From: Candidatus Babeliaceae bacterium
GTDB taxonomy: Bacteria; Babelota; Babeliae; Babelales; Babelaceae
NCBI GenBank assembly: GCA_007116155.1
Contig: SKJC01000001.1
Span: 1-53,772, forward strand
Direction of reading: 5' to 3'
Length of the DNA: 53,772 nt
Below are positions 43,506 through 51,120 of this stretch, in pieces. Both the position numbers and the translations under genes were made by a program. Every line of letters starts with the position of its first letter. Position 1 is the stretch's first letter. Below the pieces are notes generated by a model that was not told where the DNA came from, searched no databases, and saw only the letters and a program-made list of their open reading frames with translations.

Positions 43506-46111
43506 AAGAATGACCCCAATGGTTGGCTAATAGACGCAAGTTTTGAGCGTTTTTTTGCTGCTTTTTGATTTGGGTAAATGTACCGGTTTTCTTTTTCTAC
43601 AAATGCTTGAATTGATGAGGAAGCATCTCGCTTTTCATTTTCAAACATCCAGCGATGAATAGGATCCATAAGCGAACTTTTACTTTTTGAAAGATTTAGT
43701 GTTGCTTGTAGGTCGTTAATATGCGCATCGGTATATTTTTTTGTTAGCCCGGAACTGCTGGTAGGAATAATCTCAGGAGTTATGAATATAAGTAAGCTTG
43801 ATTTTTGGGTGCTTTGTCTGCGGACTTTCCCAAAGAGCCATCCAACAAGGGGTATTTTTGATAGTGGATTTGAGCGGTATTCATGTTCGTTTTCGGTGTC
43901 TTGTAGAAAACCACCTAAAACAGCAGTTTCTTTATTAGCGATTGTTAGCGTTGTTTTTAATTCTTTTTTCGTTTTATCGCCGCTATCAATTTTGCCAATA
44001 AATTGATCATCGTGTACAGTTATCGAAAGTGTTATAAAACCCTCATAGCTTATACGAGGAGTAATTTCAACGCTTAAATTTGCGGTATCATCTTTAAATG
44101 TTTGTCTTTGTGCACCAGAAGAATCATAAATGTTTTGGCTTAAAACACTTCGTTTTTCTCCCATTGAAATTGAAGCTTTATAGTTGTTGGTTACGATTAC
44201 AAAGGGGGTTTGCGTAATGCTTGCACTTGTATATTGTTCTAGCATCTGCATTAATAAGAAAACGCCCCATGCATCGCTACCAAGAGTGACGTAGGTAGAG
44301 CCTGTGGCAGCACCTGTGGCAAGATTAACAATATCGCCTAAAAGACTCATAGCTCCAGGTGTTCCATCAGCTTTATTTTCAATAACTGGACTATTGTTGA
44401 GGCCTGATGTTTGAAAGCTGACGCGTCCAAGAAGGCCATCCATTAATGGTTTTCCGTTTCGCAATTGAGTTCCCAATTCTTTTGCTTTAGAAACATCGAT
44501 ATTTGCGATGAAGACGCGTAGGGCAACTTGAGGTTGTTCAACGTCTATTTCTCGCAATAGTTCTTCAAGTTTCAGCCATTCTGGATAGGAGCAGGTTATA
44601 ATTAATTGGTTGCTGCTGGGTTCAGGTACAATATTCATAGGGCCAAAATATTGATCGCCGTTTCGGATACTCCCTGTCTGCGCGGCCTCTGTGTTTGATT
44701 TAAAGCTAACAACTTTGGACAATATTGCAGCTGCAGCTTCTGCTTCTATGTTTTTAAGGCGATAGACTTTTGTGAATTTAAAGGGTAAGTCACTGGGTCT
44801 ATCGAGTACTTCCATTATAAAATCTTTAACTTTTTTTACACCAGTTTCACTGCCAAGTAGAATGAGGCTATTAGTTCGAGGCTCTGGGATAATACGAATA
44901 CCAGTTGGAAGATAGGATAGTGTATTGGTTCGGTTGCCAGTGAGGCGGGATGAAAGTGTTCGTTGCGCTTGCTCATCTTCTTTCACAATGGTTTTGTAAA
45001 AGGCTGCGATTTCTTGGGCATCCCCATGATGCAACCGCAAGATTGCCATGACTTCTGGTGCTGTCGAAGCATCAAGCTCGTTAATAATTTCGAGCATAGT
45101 TCGAATGTTGTACGCTTGATCAGTCACCACTATAGCTCGAATATCAGGGAAAATAATCAACCGAGGAGCTGTTTGACTTTTCATGGTATCGAAAAGGTTT
45201 TTTATTGTATCTAGGCTGGTATTACGTGCAAAATAAACGTAACGAATCAGAGTATCGTCAGTAGGGAGTTTGGCCGGGTTGATGCCAATAAATGTTGGCA
45301 GGGGACTGTTGTATGCGCCGAATGGAGTTTTTTGATCTAAACTTGTAAGTCGATATATTTGTGGAAGGTTTGTTGGTATGACAGTGAAGCCCGCTAATTT
45401 TAAGAAGGTTAAAAATAATGCCCAGGTGTCTTTTTTAGAAAGGGGTTGCTCAGATGTAAAAGAGAGGCGAACGCCTTCAATTTTTTTTGTTTGTGGAGGA
45501 GCTGGAGAGATAATGTCGTCAGAAATGATTTTTATAGAAAATCGGTTTTGGATATAGTCTAAAATTGAGGAAAGTTCGGCATCTTTAAAGGTAAATTCAA
45601 TCAGCTCATCTGGATCGCCAAAATTCCAAGGTTCTGTTATTGATTTTGATCTGTTTGGCGCTTCTCCATCTTGCAGCGGAGAGGCAAAAGCCGCTTTTTC
45701 AGCAAATGCACTAGTAAATGAAGGCCCCTCTGGCGTGATTGATTCGAGCTCTTCTGCGTTGTGTTCATCCTCTTGGTTTCTGGGGAGAAGTGCCGACCAA
45801 TCTGGCATATAGTCTTTTTTTTCATAGGAAAAGACTTGCTGAGGATTTTCCATCTCTAGTGAGGATACATAGTCAGTTTCTGCTGGAGTTAAATCTTTTA
45901 ACTTAGGAGCGGTTTCTTGCTCTGTGAGAGAAGGGGGGGTGCTATCTTGTTTTTTTTGCGGTGGAAATAGATTATTGTTTATGTTTTTTTCAGGGCTTAT
46001 TTGGTCAAGGATAGATGGAAGAGGAGCGGGGGATACTTCTTTAGATTGTATGAAGCCTAATTGAAGCACTGCAAGAAGGAAAATTAGATATTTTTTATGC
46101 CAATTAACCAT
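43502..46111 (-). CDS. gspD: Type II secretion secretin GspD
   Basis: Outer-membrane gate for folded proteins. 869 residues: a leader (KKYLIFLLAVLQLGFI), a Pro/Glu-rich stretch to about 160, then N0 (LIEFTFKDAELSSILDYIQN), N1-N3 repeats (VMAILRLHHGDAQEIAAFY; TNSLILLGSETGVKKVKDF; SNQLIITCSYPEWLKLEELL) and the C-terminal secretin domain. In that domain VEITPRISYEG, ANKETAVLGGFLQ and NPLSKIPLVGWLFGKV are family hallmarks. An S-domain-like tail ends the protein. AGGA lies before the ATG, 7 bp after gspC. A long Pro/Glu-rich segment before N0 is unusual and may contact GspC. Confidence 0.92.
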   Translation of the reverse strand: MVNWHKKYLIFLLAVLQLGFIQSKEVSPAPLPSILDQISPEKNINNNLFPPQKKQDSTPPSLTEQETAPKLKDLTPAETDYVSSLEMENPQQVFSYEKKDYMPDWSALLPRNQEDEHNAEELESITPEGPSFTSAFAEKAAFASPLQDGEAPNRSKSITEPWNFGDPDELIEFTFKDAELSSILDYIQNRFSIKIISDDIISPAPPQTKKIEGVRLSFTSEQPLSKKDTWALFLTFLKLAGFTVIPTNLPQIYRLTSLDQKTPFGAYNSPLPTFIGINPAKLPTDDTLIRYVYFARNTSLDTIKNLFDTMKSQTAPRLIIFPDIRAIVVTDQAYNIRTMLEIINELDASTAPEVMAILRLHHGDAQEIAAFYKTIVKEDEQAQRTLSSRLTGNRTNTLSYLPTGIRIIPEPRTNSLILLGSETGVKKVKDFIMEVLDRPSDLPFKFTKVYRLKNIEAEAAAAILSKVVSFKSNTEAAQTGSIRNGDQYFGPMNIVPEPSSNQLIITCSYPEWLKLEELLREIDVEQPQVALRVFIANIDVSKAKELGTQLRNGKPLMDGLLGRVSFQTSGLNNSPVIENKADGTPGAMSLLGDIVNLATGAATGSTYVTLGSDAWGVFLLMQMLEQYTSASITQTPFVIVTNNYKASISMGEKRSVLSQNIYDSSGAQRQTFKDDTANLSVEITPRISYEGFITLSITVHDDQFIGKIDSGDKTKKELKTTLTIANKETAVLGGFLQDTENEHEYRSNPLSKIPLVGWLFGKVRRQSTQKSSLLIFITPEIIPTSSSGLTKKYTDAHINDLQATLNLSKSKSSLMDPIHRWMFENEKRDASSSIQAFVEKENRYIYPNQKAAKKRSKLASISQPLGSFL

Positions 46112-46118
46112 ATGATTC

Positions 46119-47303
46119 CTAGCGCTGTAAGAAAGTTTTTCTTCCCCCGAAGTTTAACATGGCATCCCGCGTATGTCTTCGATAATCTGGGGGCACATCA
46201 CTTGAGGAGGTGGTTTGTTCAATAATATCTTTAGCTAGGTTGGCATCACGCTTAGAAGAGGGGGGTGTTCTTTGAGGGGGAATAGCTGTTTGCATAGGAG
46301 TGGCTTTTGCTATAGCCTTTTCTTGCGTTAATGTGATTAAATCATTTCTTTCTTCGGTGTTCTCGTCTTTTTCTGTATGACAGTTGAATGAGAGTATTAA
46401 GTTTTCTTCGTTTCGTAGGACTTGTAGTACTATTTCTTGATTTAACCCGGCATTTTTTATGCTGTTAAATATTTCTAGTCGAGCTCGTGTGGTAGTCGGT
46501 TCAATATTGTTAATGCGGACGATCACATCACCTGTCTGTAACCCTAGTGCGTTACCAAGCGATTGTTTGTAAATTTTCCCAACACGAAGCCCCATGTTTT
46601 CACCATGAGAAAACGCTGTGGTAATGTCTAGTGTGTCGAGTAGTTGAGCGATGTTGGATATTTGTTCTATAAAAGTAGGCGTCTCAATCTCATATACATT
46701 AGGAGTTGTTTCTGATGGGATAATAACCTCTTTCCATATCGCATCCCCTTGGAATAGTGGGTCTTGCTTTGCTTCTTCTTTTGAAATAAAAATTATTTCT
46801 TGTTGTCCGTTGGATCGGACAAATATAGCTTTGTTTTTTTCCAGTTTTATGAGGTCTGCATCTTCAATACGATCGCCTACCTTAAGAATGTGCTCTGCTT
46901 TTGTCTTTACTTCCTCAATTATTGCCCGGGTAAACATGGTGTTTGAATTATGTAAAACGCCCTTTAGTTTTATTTCCAGAGGAGGGAGGAATTTGGCTGG
47001 TTGTCTAATCAATGGATCAGGTTCTTGTGTTTCTGGTGGCCGAGGTGCCGTGAGAAGTTCTTTAATTTTTTGTTTTGGTTCGTTAATTTTTGGTTTAACA
47101 AAGGTTCCAAAAAGGTCATTCTCATAAACAAGAGTAGGGTTTACCTTAGAAAGCGAGGTATCGATTGCTCGTTGAGTATTTGTTACTTGAAGGCGTTTTT
47201 TGGTGGGCATTTGTGGTTGCATAACCATAAGAAAAACGGTGGAGAGGAGATAGGTAAAGAACAGAATACCGTTTAGGATCCAAAGTGGTATGGTAGCGTA
47301 CAT
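46119..47303 (-). CDS. gspC: Type II secretion protein GspC-like, with PDZ domain
   Basis: 394 residues: one N-terminal membrane helix (about 8-28), a Pro-rich linker, a homology-region domain (about 106-172, PPLEIKLKGVLHNSNTMFTR to AIFVRSNGQQEIIFI) and a PDZ domain (about 232-306, MGLRVGKIYKQSLGNALGLQ, then GDVIVRINNIEP). In T2SS, GspC links the inner-membrane platform to the secretin through HR and may select substrates with its PDZ. A Ser/Thr/Pro-rich tail of about 80 residues extends beyond PDZ. It begins the operon; the ribosome-binding site is weak. A promoter with perfect hexamers and a 20-bp spacer lies upstream. Confidence 0.85.
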   Translation of the reverse strand: MYATIPLWILNGILFFTYLLSTVFLMVMQPQMPTKKRLQVTNTQRAIDTSLSKVNPTLVYENDLFGTFVKPKINEPKQKIKELLTAPRPPETQEPDPLIRQPAKFLPPLEIKLKGVLHNSNTMFTRAIIEEVKTKAEHILKVGDRIEDADLIKLEKNKAIFVRSNGQQEIIFISKEEAKQDPLFQGDAIWKEVIIPSETTPNVYEIETPTFIEQISNIAQLLDTLDITTAFSHGENMGLRVGKIYKQSLGNALGLQTGDVIVRINNIEPTTTRARLEIFNSIKNAGLNQEIVLQVLRNEENLILSFNCHTEKDENTEERNDLITLTQEKAIAKATPMQTAIPPQRTPPSSKRDANLAKDIIEQTTSSSDVPPDYRRHTRDAMLNFGGRKTFLQR

Positions 47304-47346
47304 ATTTGCTTACAACGTCTTTCTGGTTAGGGTTGTAAATATTTTT

Positions 47347-47378
47347 ATTATACTTGCGTCTGGTCTTGCATTTGTCAA
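47347..47378 (-). promoter_or_regulatory. Candidate promoter for the gspC-D-L-M-secretin operon
   Basis: On the minus strand: perfect -35 TTGACA (47373-47378) and perfect -10 TATAAT (47347-47352), but with a 20-bp spacer instead of 16-18. It lies in the 94-bp gap between mlaF and gspC, the only real gap in this block. Confidence 0.45.
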
Positions 47379-47397
47379 GAATGCTATTGTTCTTTTG

Positions 47398-48192
47398 TTA
47401 ACTGATTGGTTCTTGCGTCGATTCGGTTTTCTTTCGATCAGAAAATTCAGTTGGTATAGGGCCGTCAGAAAGTCCTCGGATAAATTGGTGTACATACGGG
47501 TTTGTTGATTCCCATATTGTTTTTGCGGGTCCAAAATATCGAATTTTACCTTTGTGTAGTAATGCTATGTTATCAACATATTTAAAGATTTCGACATCAT
47601 GTGAAATAACAACTGAGGTGAGATTAAGGTGCTGTTGTGTTTCAAACATCAATTCATGTACAATGCGTGTTGTGATGGGGTCAAGGCCGGTTGTTGGCTC
47701 ATCATATAAAATTGTACTTGGATTAGTAATAAGTGTTCTGGCAAGTCCCACACGCTTTTTCATACCTCCTGAAAGTTGAGCAGGATATTTGTAGAGGATG
47801 TCGGGTTTTAAGTTTACTAAAGCTAGTTTTTCTTCGACGATAGGAAGGACTTTGCTTTTGGGAATATTGTTTTCTAGTAAACTAATGCCAATATTTTCAA
47901 AAATAGTTAATGAGTCGAGTAGTGCGGCAAATTGAAATACATACCCACATTTTTTGAATATTTCTTGAAGTTGTCGATCATTCATAGTGGTGATTTCTTC
48001 ACCATCAATTTGGATAGAGCCAGAGGTTGGTTTAATAAGTCCAATGATTTGCTTTAATAAAACGGATTTCCCTTCACCAGACTGGCCAATAATACATGTG
48101 CTTTTTCCCGCGGGGATCTCTAGTGTTATGCCGTCAGTAATCCATCGTTGATTTTCGCTAAAACGTTTTCTCACATCACGTAATAAAATCAT
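47398..48192 (-). CDS. mlaF: Phospholipid ABC transporter ATPase MlaF
   Basis: ATPase of the MlaFEDB system, which moves phospholipids between inner and outer membranes. Walker A GQSGEGKS (36-43), Q-loop VFQFAALLDSLT, signature LSGGMKKRVGLARTL (the M after LSGG is typical of the MlaF/Mkl group), Walker B TILYDEPTTGLDP and switch His in VVISHDVE are all present. Length 264 is normal. The ATG overlaps the mlaE stop by 4 nt. mlaD, mlaB and mlaC are not adjacent. Expression with mlaE and, perhaps, the secretion genes downstream makes this an envelope operon. Confidence 0.94.
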   Translation of the reverse strand: MILLRDVRKRFSENQRWITDGITLEIPAGKSTCIIGQSGEGKSVLLKQIIGLIKPTSGSIQIDGEEITTMNDRQLQEIFKKCGYVFQFAALLDSLTIFENIGISLLENNIPKSKVLPIVEEKLALVNLKPDILYKYPAQLSGGMKKRVGLARTLITNPSTILYDEPTTGLDPITTRIVHELMFETQQHLNLTSVVISHDVEIFKYVDNIALLHKGKIRYFGPAKTIWESTNPYVHQFIRGLSDGPIPTEFSDRKKTESTQEPIS

Positions 48193-48974
48193 GCAAGCCC
48201 TGTCTGGAATAAGAATGAGCTTAAAAAGTAGTTGGCTATGAGTAAAATAATACTTGCGATAACTACGCTTTCAGTAGTTGCGCGGCCGACGCCTTGGGAT
48301 CCCCCCGTGGTCATATAGCCTTTGTAGGTGCCGACCCATGAAAAGATAAAACCAAAAACAGCGGCCTTAAAAAGTCCACCAGTTATATCAGAGAGAGCTA
48401 CTCGCTCCTGAATTATATTAATGTAGTTTTCTGGGCTTAGACCGAGACTATAAATGCAAAGAAGATATCCGCCGATAATACCGCAGATCATTGAGACGAT
48501 GGTTAAGCATGGCATCATTAAGGTGCTTGCGACAATGCGAGGCACAATTAAATATTGGAAAGGATCTATTCCAAGCGTTTGGAGCGCGTCAATTTGTTCG
48601 GTTATACGCATTGTTCCTATTTCTGCAGCCATAGCTGAAGAACATCGTCCCGTAACCATAAGGCCGGTTAACACAGGGCCAAGTTCGCGTGTCATGCCAA
48701 GTGTGACTACTAAGCCAATAAACTCTTCTGTTCCGACGCGGCTAAAACCGATATAGCTTTGTAGTGCAAAGGCGAGTCCTGTGAACGCGCCGGTTAAAAT
48801 TGTAATAGAAAGTGAGCCGATACCTATGTTTTCCATCTGTTGGAAGAGTTGGCGAATTTTTGGACGAGTTGTTACTAGTGTTTGTACGGTTCGGCCCATG
48901 AACATAGTAAAACTACCAACTTGATCGCTGAGGACGAGCGTGCCTCGCCCTAAAAGGTCCAAAAACTCGCTCAT
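48189..48974 (-). CDS. mlaE: Phospholipid ABC transporter permease MlaE
   Basis: Inner-membrane permease partner of MlaF. Family hallmarks: VGSFTMFMGRTV near the start, ILTGAFTGLAFALQSYIGF, LGMTRELGPVLTGLMVTGR, SSAMAAEIGTMRITEQIDAL, LGIDPFQYLIVPRIVAS, and the TTGGSQGVGRATTESVV stretch before the last helix. About five membrane segments; 261 residues, normal for MlaE. It follows secG by 3 bp and overlaps mlaF by 4 nt. An MCE-domain partner (MlaD) must be coded elsewhere. Confidence 0.95.
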   Translation of the reverse strand: MSEFLDLLGRGTLVLSDQVGSFTMFMGRTVQTLVTTRPKIRQLFQQMENIGIGSLSITILTGAFTGLAFALQSYIGFSRVGTEEFIGLVVTLGMTRELGPVLTGLMVTGRCSSAMAAEIGTMRITEQIDALQTLGIDPFQYLIVPRIVASTLMMPCLTIVSMICGIIGGYLLCIYSLGLSPENYINIIQERVALSDITGGLFKAAVFGFIFSWVGTYKGYMTTGGSQGVGRATTESVVIASIILLIANYFLSSFLFQTGLA

Positions 48975-48977
48975 GGA

Positions 48978-49301
48978 CTATGCTTCTGTGTTTTCTGAGC
49001 CTTGTGTTGCAGGAGCGTTTGTGGTTTTTGCTTGTTGTGTATATTTGCTACTAGCGTACTTAGCTGAGGGGACTCTGGACTTGTAAATAGAGAGTCCGAG
49101 GCAGGATGCCATAAAAATTGCACCTAAAGCCCAGGTTAGTTTCTGCAAGAGATCTTGGCCTCCAGATCCACCAAAAAGCATTTGCATACCGCTACCAATG
49201 CTGCCGATACCGAGACTCCCTTTGCTTTTTTGAATAAGGATAATCCCCATAAGCATAAGACAGAGAAATATAAAAAGAGTTAGTAGTAATCCATATAACA
49301 T
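48978..49301 (-). CDS. secG: Preprotein translocase subunit SecG
   Basis: Small SecYEG subunit. Two hydrophobic helices (about 3-22 and 48-67 of the protein from the chosen start) enclose the conserved ILIQKSKGSLGIGSIGSG and FGGSGGQDLLQKLTWALG; the latter matches the usual FGxxGxxxxLxKxT. The C-terminal tail is Ser/Thr/Ala-rich. The frame extends to a TTG at 49337 inside tpiA, but GGGAGAA lies 6 nt before the ATG at 49301, giving 107 residues, so I use that. It follows tpiA closely, an order (tpiA-secG) seen in many bacteria. Confidence 0.92.
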   Translation of the reverse strand: MLYGLLLTLFIFLCLMLMGIILIQKSKGSLGIGSIGSGMQMLFGGSGGQDLLQKLTWALGAIFMASCLGLSIYKSRVPSAKYASSKYTQQAKTTNAPATQGSENTEA

Positions 49302-49330
49302 AAATAATTCTCCCAAGAACAGGTTGTATA

Positions 49331-50026
49331 CTAGCAAGAGAATACTATTTTTTCGAGTGATTGAAAATCAGTACTTGCTCGGCCAAGTAGAAACCCATTA
49401 ATTAGTCCAGTTTTTCGTATATCTTTGCAATTTTCAGCAGTCACTCCTCCGCCATACAGCAGGAGTGACGGGCATTTTCTTTCTATAAGTAGTTTGTGTA
49501 TTGTTTCAAAATGTTTTTTTAGTATTTGGATGGGCAAGGCTGACTTTCCAATGGCCTCAGGGGGTTCGAATGCAAGAATGCTGTTTTGTATAATGTTACA
49601 TGAGGTGTTTTCTATAATTTTTAGCAACTCGTCTCCTGAGCCAAAACAGATTATAGGGGTGATAGCGGTTTCATGTAATTGTTTTAGCTGATTTACCGTT
49701 TTAGCTAGGGCTTGCTGGATCTCGCTATGGTTGACTAAACAGTATGATGCGCGCAAGTCATGTAGAGATCGCGCAGAAACTTTTCCTGTGTCTGCGCCAG
49801 GAGCGTCGTCAGAACATGTTTGTGCGCCAACAGAAATCTCTGTTGGCGCTAGATTGCGAATGAGATTGAGTGATGCTATTTCCGGACAAATAATTATTTT
49901 TGCTTTTTGTTGCAAATAGCAGAGGTCCGCGGCGTGTCGCAAAAGCCAAAATTCTGCTTGTTGGGCGGTTAGATACGTTTTCCAATTGGCGATAATCAGC
50001 CACGTGCTATGCGATGGAATAGGCAT
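49331..50026 (-). CDS. tpiA: Triosephosphate isomerase, divergent
   Basis: Interconverts dihydroxyacetone phosphate and glyceraldehyde 3-phosphate. 231 residues (usual 250). Catalytic residues are visible: IIANWKTY (Asn14, Lys16; usual GNWKMN), NHSEIQQAL (His100; usual GHSERR) and FEPPEAIGKS (Glu154; usual YEPVWAIGTG). VGAQTCSDDAPGADTGKVSA and LLYGGGVTAEN also match. The loop-6 PVWA is changed to PPEA and several surface positions differ, so this is a fast-evolving TPI. The frame reaches a TTG at 50032; I prefer the ATG at 50026, which overlaps the upstream kinase gene by 20 nt. The order tpiA-secG supports the identity. Confidence 0.85.
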   Translation of the reverse strand: MPIPSHSTWLIIANWKTYLTAQQAEFWLLRHAADLCYLQQKAKIIICPEIASLNLIRNLAPTEISVGAQTCSDDAPGADTGKVSARSLHDLRASYCLVNHSEIQQALAKTVNQLKQLHETAITPIICFGSGDELLKIIENTSCNIIQNSILAFEPPEAIGKSALPIQILKKHFETIHKLLIERKCPSLLLYGGGVTAENCKDIRKTGLINGFLLGRASTDFQSLEKIVFSC

Positions 50027-51107
50027 GATCAAGCAGCGTGTTTGTAAGTTTTTCTGTAAGAATCGTATGACTTAATAACCCACAATGTGGGATTGGTTCA
50101 ATTAAGACAGAGGAGCTATGTATTGTTGCTCTTTCTATAGCTCCTTCTAAAGGATGTTGCGTGAGTAGTGATCCAAAAACAGTTGCACCAAAAGTATCCC
50201 CAGCGCCAACGCTTTTTTGCGGTGTAATTGGATGAGGTGGTTGGAAGAGACAGCTCTCTTTGGTGGCGTAGAGACACCCAGCAGATCCGTTTGTGATGAT
50301 GCATATTTTAGCACCTTGCTCGATAACCCATAAGGCGAGATTTTTTTGTTCTTGAATGTTTTTGATTGTTGTGCCTAAGGTTAACCCTAGCAAGGTTGCT
50401 TCTATTTCGTTTAGCAAGACTATAGAGACAAATTTAAGAATTTCTTCCATGTAGGCAATGTCTTTTATTTGGGTTGTGCTCGGATTAAGTAGCACAGGGA
50501 TATTACTTTTTTGAGCTTTTTTTGCGATATCTAATCCAAATCTCAGGCTGTTGCCGCTTAGGGGCGCAAGATAAACGCCTGAAAATCCTTTGAGAGAAAG
50601 GTTTTCGAATTCATGTTCTTTGTTAATGCAGATGTTTGCTCCTCGATTCATTAAGATCGTATTATTTCCATGTGATGAGGGAAGAATAAATGAGGTACCT
50701 GAGCTCGCGGTTTCATCGACAGTGACTAATGATGTATTCACACCATATTCAGCGAGTTCTTTGAGCAAGCTACTTCCTGTTACATCTTTTCCTACGCGTG
50801 AAGCGAGAAAGGTTTCATGACCAAGTTTTCTTAGTGCTATTGCGACATTGAGCCCCCCGCCACCGGAGTAACATTCAAATGATTTTAGGGGGATTTTTTC
50901 TCCTTCTTTAAAAAAGATAAAGCCAGGATTCTGCAGGTCTGTTTGATTGCTTTGTTCAAGTTGCAAGAAAAAGTCGCACATTATCCCCCCGACAACTAGG
51001 ACGGGGGGTAGCTTTTTGGGGGAGGTCGAATAATCGTTTGTTGAGTAGATAATGCATGAGAAAATAAGGCTAATGCATAGAGCGAACAAACGATTATAGC
51101 GTTGCAT
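50007..51107 (-). CDS. PfkB-family kinase with a hydrophobic N-terminal leader
   Basis: 366 residues. The kinase begins near residue 34 (PPVLVVGGIMCDFFLQL); signature 1 is YSGGGGLNVAIALRKLG (about 80-96), and signature 2 is SVGAGDTFGATVFGSLL with catalytic Asp304. This pattern fits ribokinase/adenosine kinase relatives. Unusually, residues 7-21 are a hydrophobic core after MQRYNR (LFALCISLIFSCIIYS), like a signal peptide or anchor; IFSC resembles a weak lipobox. Kinases of this family need cytoplasmic ATP, so an N-in membrane tether is more plausible than export. A GGGG ribosome-binding site precedes the ATG, 13 bp after clpB, and the end overlaps tpiA. The substrate is not readable. Confidence 0.85.
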   Translation of the reverse strand: MQRYNRLFALCISLIFSCIIYSTNDYSTSPKKLPPVLVVGGIMCDFFLQLEQSNQTDLQNPGFIFFKEGEKIPLKSFECYSGGGGLNVAIALRKLGHETFLASRVGKDVTGSSLLKELAEYGVNTSLVTVDETASSGTSFILPSSHGNNTILMNRGANICINKEHEFENLSLKGFSGVYLAPLSGNSLRFGLDIAKKAQKSNIPVLLNPSTTQIKDIAYMEEILKFVSIVLLNEIEATLLGLTLGTTIKNIQEQKNLALWVIEQGAKICIITNGSAGCLYATKESCLFQPPHPITPQKSVGAGDTFGATVFGSLLTQHPLEGAIERATIHSSSVLIEPIPHCGLLSHTILTEKLTNTLLDHAYSIA

Positions 51108-51120
51108 AGGTACCCCTTTT

